NCBI GenBank assembly: GCA_020352575.1
Contig: CP070681.1
Coordinates: 1,480,775-1,486,064 of the forward strand
Source of the DNA: Acidimicrobiia bacterium
GTDB taxonomy: Bacteria; Actinomycetota; Acidimicrobiia; Spongiisociales; JAENVV01
Direction of reading: 5' to 3'
Length of the DNA stretch: 5,290 nt
The translations under genes and the position numbers were made by a program. Of the stretch, positions 4,329-5,290 are shown piece by piece. The stretch's first letter is position 1, and each line of letters opens with the position of its first letter. Below the pieces are notes generated by a model. It ran no database searches and had not been told where the DNA came from. It saw only the letters and a program-made list of their open reading frames with translations.

Positions 4329-5290
4329 ATGCCACCCACGCTCGACGTACGGCTGCTCGGCCCGCTCGAAGTGCGGGTTGATGGGGAGGTCATCGACCTC
4401 GGTCCACCGCGCCACCGTGCCCTCATCGCGCTGCTCGCCCTCACCCCGAACCGGGTGGTGAGCACCGACCGCATCCTCGAGGCGCTCTGGGGCGAGGAAG
4501 CCGACTCGAAGGAGAAGGCGCTCTGGGTCTACGTCTCCCGTCTTCGCTCGGCGCTCGAGCCCGACCGCAGTGAGCGTGGGGAGAGTTCCCTGCTGGTTCG
4601 CCGTGATCCCGGGTATCTCCTCGCGGTCGAGCCCGGCGACGTGGACGTCGTGCGGTTCGAAGAGGCCGTGGCGGAGGCCCGCACGCTCGGCGAGACCGAC
4701 CCCGAGGCAGCGCTCGGCGTCGTTGACGACGCGTTGGGTCTGTGGCGGGGTGACGCCCTCGAGGAGTTCCGATACGAGGACTTCGCTGCTGGTGAGATCC
4801 GCCGGCTCGAGGAACTCCGCCTCGAGGCCCTGGAGATCCGGTTCGAGGTGTCCCTTGGACTTGGCCGCGACCGTGAGCTCGTGGGGCAACTGGAGCAGCT
4901 CGCCCGTGAGCACCCCTATCGCGAGGGGATCACGAGGGCGCTCATGATCGCCCTCTATCGGTCCGGCAGGCAGGCCGAGGCGTTGCGGGCCTTGGAGCGT
5001 CACGCTCGGACGATCGGCGAGGAGTTGGGGCTCGAGCCCTCACCCGAGCTGAGGACGCTCGAGGAGCAGGTCCTCCTCCAGGACGATTCCCTGCGGCGTG
5101 CCGAGGAACTCGTGGTCCAGGCCGACAACCCGTATCGGGGCCTTCGCGCATTCGGGGAGGACCATGCGGCGGACTTCCATGGGCGCGGTCGACTCACCGC
5201 GGAGATCCTTCGGCGGCTCGAACGACGAGATGGTCTCGTTGCCGTGGTCGGGGCAAGTGGTTCGGGCAAGTCCAGCGTGGTCCGCGCGGG
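4329..5290 (+). CDS. SARP/BTAD transcriptional regulator fused to nSTAND1-type NTPase domain (3' end outside window)
   Basis: The frame is open from the ATG at 4329 to the window end (320 complete codons). Residues about 5-100 form an OmpR-like winged helix of the SARP type: LDVRLLGPLEVRVDG, PPRHRALIALLALTPNRVVSTDRILEALWG, LWVYVSRLRSAL, and the wing RRDPGYLLAV. Residues about 104-250 are the helical BTAD domain, ending in HPYREGITRALMIALYRSGRQAEALRALERHARTIGEELGLEPSPELRTLE. After a short linker, NPYRGLRAFGEDHAADFHGRGRLT (267-290) and AVVGASGSGKSSVVRAG (305-321) are the start of an nSTAND1-like NTPase; the Walker A motif is GASGSGKSS with K314. Such proteins usually continue for several hundred residues, often into WD40 or TPR repeats. 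It is probably an ATP-dependent, signal-gated activator. It diverges from the hydrolase and may bind the 11-bp-period repeat between them. The full length and sensor domain cannot be seen here. Confidence 0.92.
   Translation, partial: MPPTLDVRLLGPLEVRVDGEVIDLGPPRHRALIALLALTPNRVVSTDRILEALWGEEADSKEKALWVYVSRLRSALEPDRSERGESSLLVRRDPGYLLAVEPGDVDVVRFEEAVAEARTLGETDPEAALGVVDDALGLWRGDALEEFRYEDFAAGEIRRLEELRLEALEIRFEVSLGLGRDRELVGQLEQLAREHPYREGITRALMIALYRSGRQAEALRALERHARTIGEELGLEPSPELRTLEEQVLLQDDSLRRAEELVVQADNPYRGLRAFGEDHAADFHGRGRLTAEILRRLERRDGLVAVVGASGSGKSSVVRA

Noticed and set aside
4299..5003. A 234-codon minus-strand frame opposite the SARP gene
   Set aside because: It is a mirror frame of the SARP/BTAD coding region. 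It has no known motif, and its start lies inside the plus-strand gene.

Overview
The window is GC-rich, densely packed bacterial DNA. Almost every base is coding, genes overlap by 3-4 bp, and start codons include GTG. A SARP-type regulator fused to a STAND NTPase domain, a class III nucleotide cyclase and probable leaderless promoters all point to Actinomycetota. An Acidimicrobiia-like lineage is plausible, but that rests on general resemblance and no marker gene is present.

Layout from left to right. (1) The last 33 codons of a plus-strand membrane transporter, probably an SLC13/DASS-type anion permease. (2) A minus-strand two-gene operon. Its first gene is an NTF2/SnoaL-like domain fused to a class III adenylate cyclase (1058-2050). 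Its second is a Gfo/Idh/MocA oxidoreductase of the dihydrodiol-dehydrogenase-like subgroup (99-1061), joined by an ATGA overlap. (3) A plus-strand DHA3/MFS_3-type exporter (2107-3312), divergent from the cyclase across 56 bp. (4) A minus-strand exported or membrane-anchored alpha/beta hydrolase (3309-4199), convergent with the exporter. (5) A plus-strand SARP/BTAD/nSTAND1 regulator starting at 4329 and cut by the window end, divergent from the hydrolase across 129 bp. No stretch longer than 300 bases lacks a gene. I see no RNA genes, insertion sequences, CRISPR arrays or clear intrinsic terminators.

Regulation is the most informative part. Three of the start codons (cyclase, exporter, SARP regulator) have a TANNNT -10-like hexamer ending exactly 6 or 7 nt upstream, as expected for leaderless mRNAs. 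The hydrolase/SARP intergenic region holds a perfect 9-bp direct repeat with 11-bp period, the spacing typical of SARP/OmpR-type operators. Both convergent gene pairs end on a shared CTAG, so each pair overlaps by its stop codons and has no room for an intergenic terminator.

I do not see a clearly new multi-gene system. The genes look like ordinary metabolism, transport and signalling. The best candidates for follow-up are the SARP-STAND/hydrolase pair with its direct-repeat operator and the sensor-cyclase/oxidoreductase operon.
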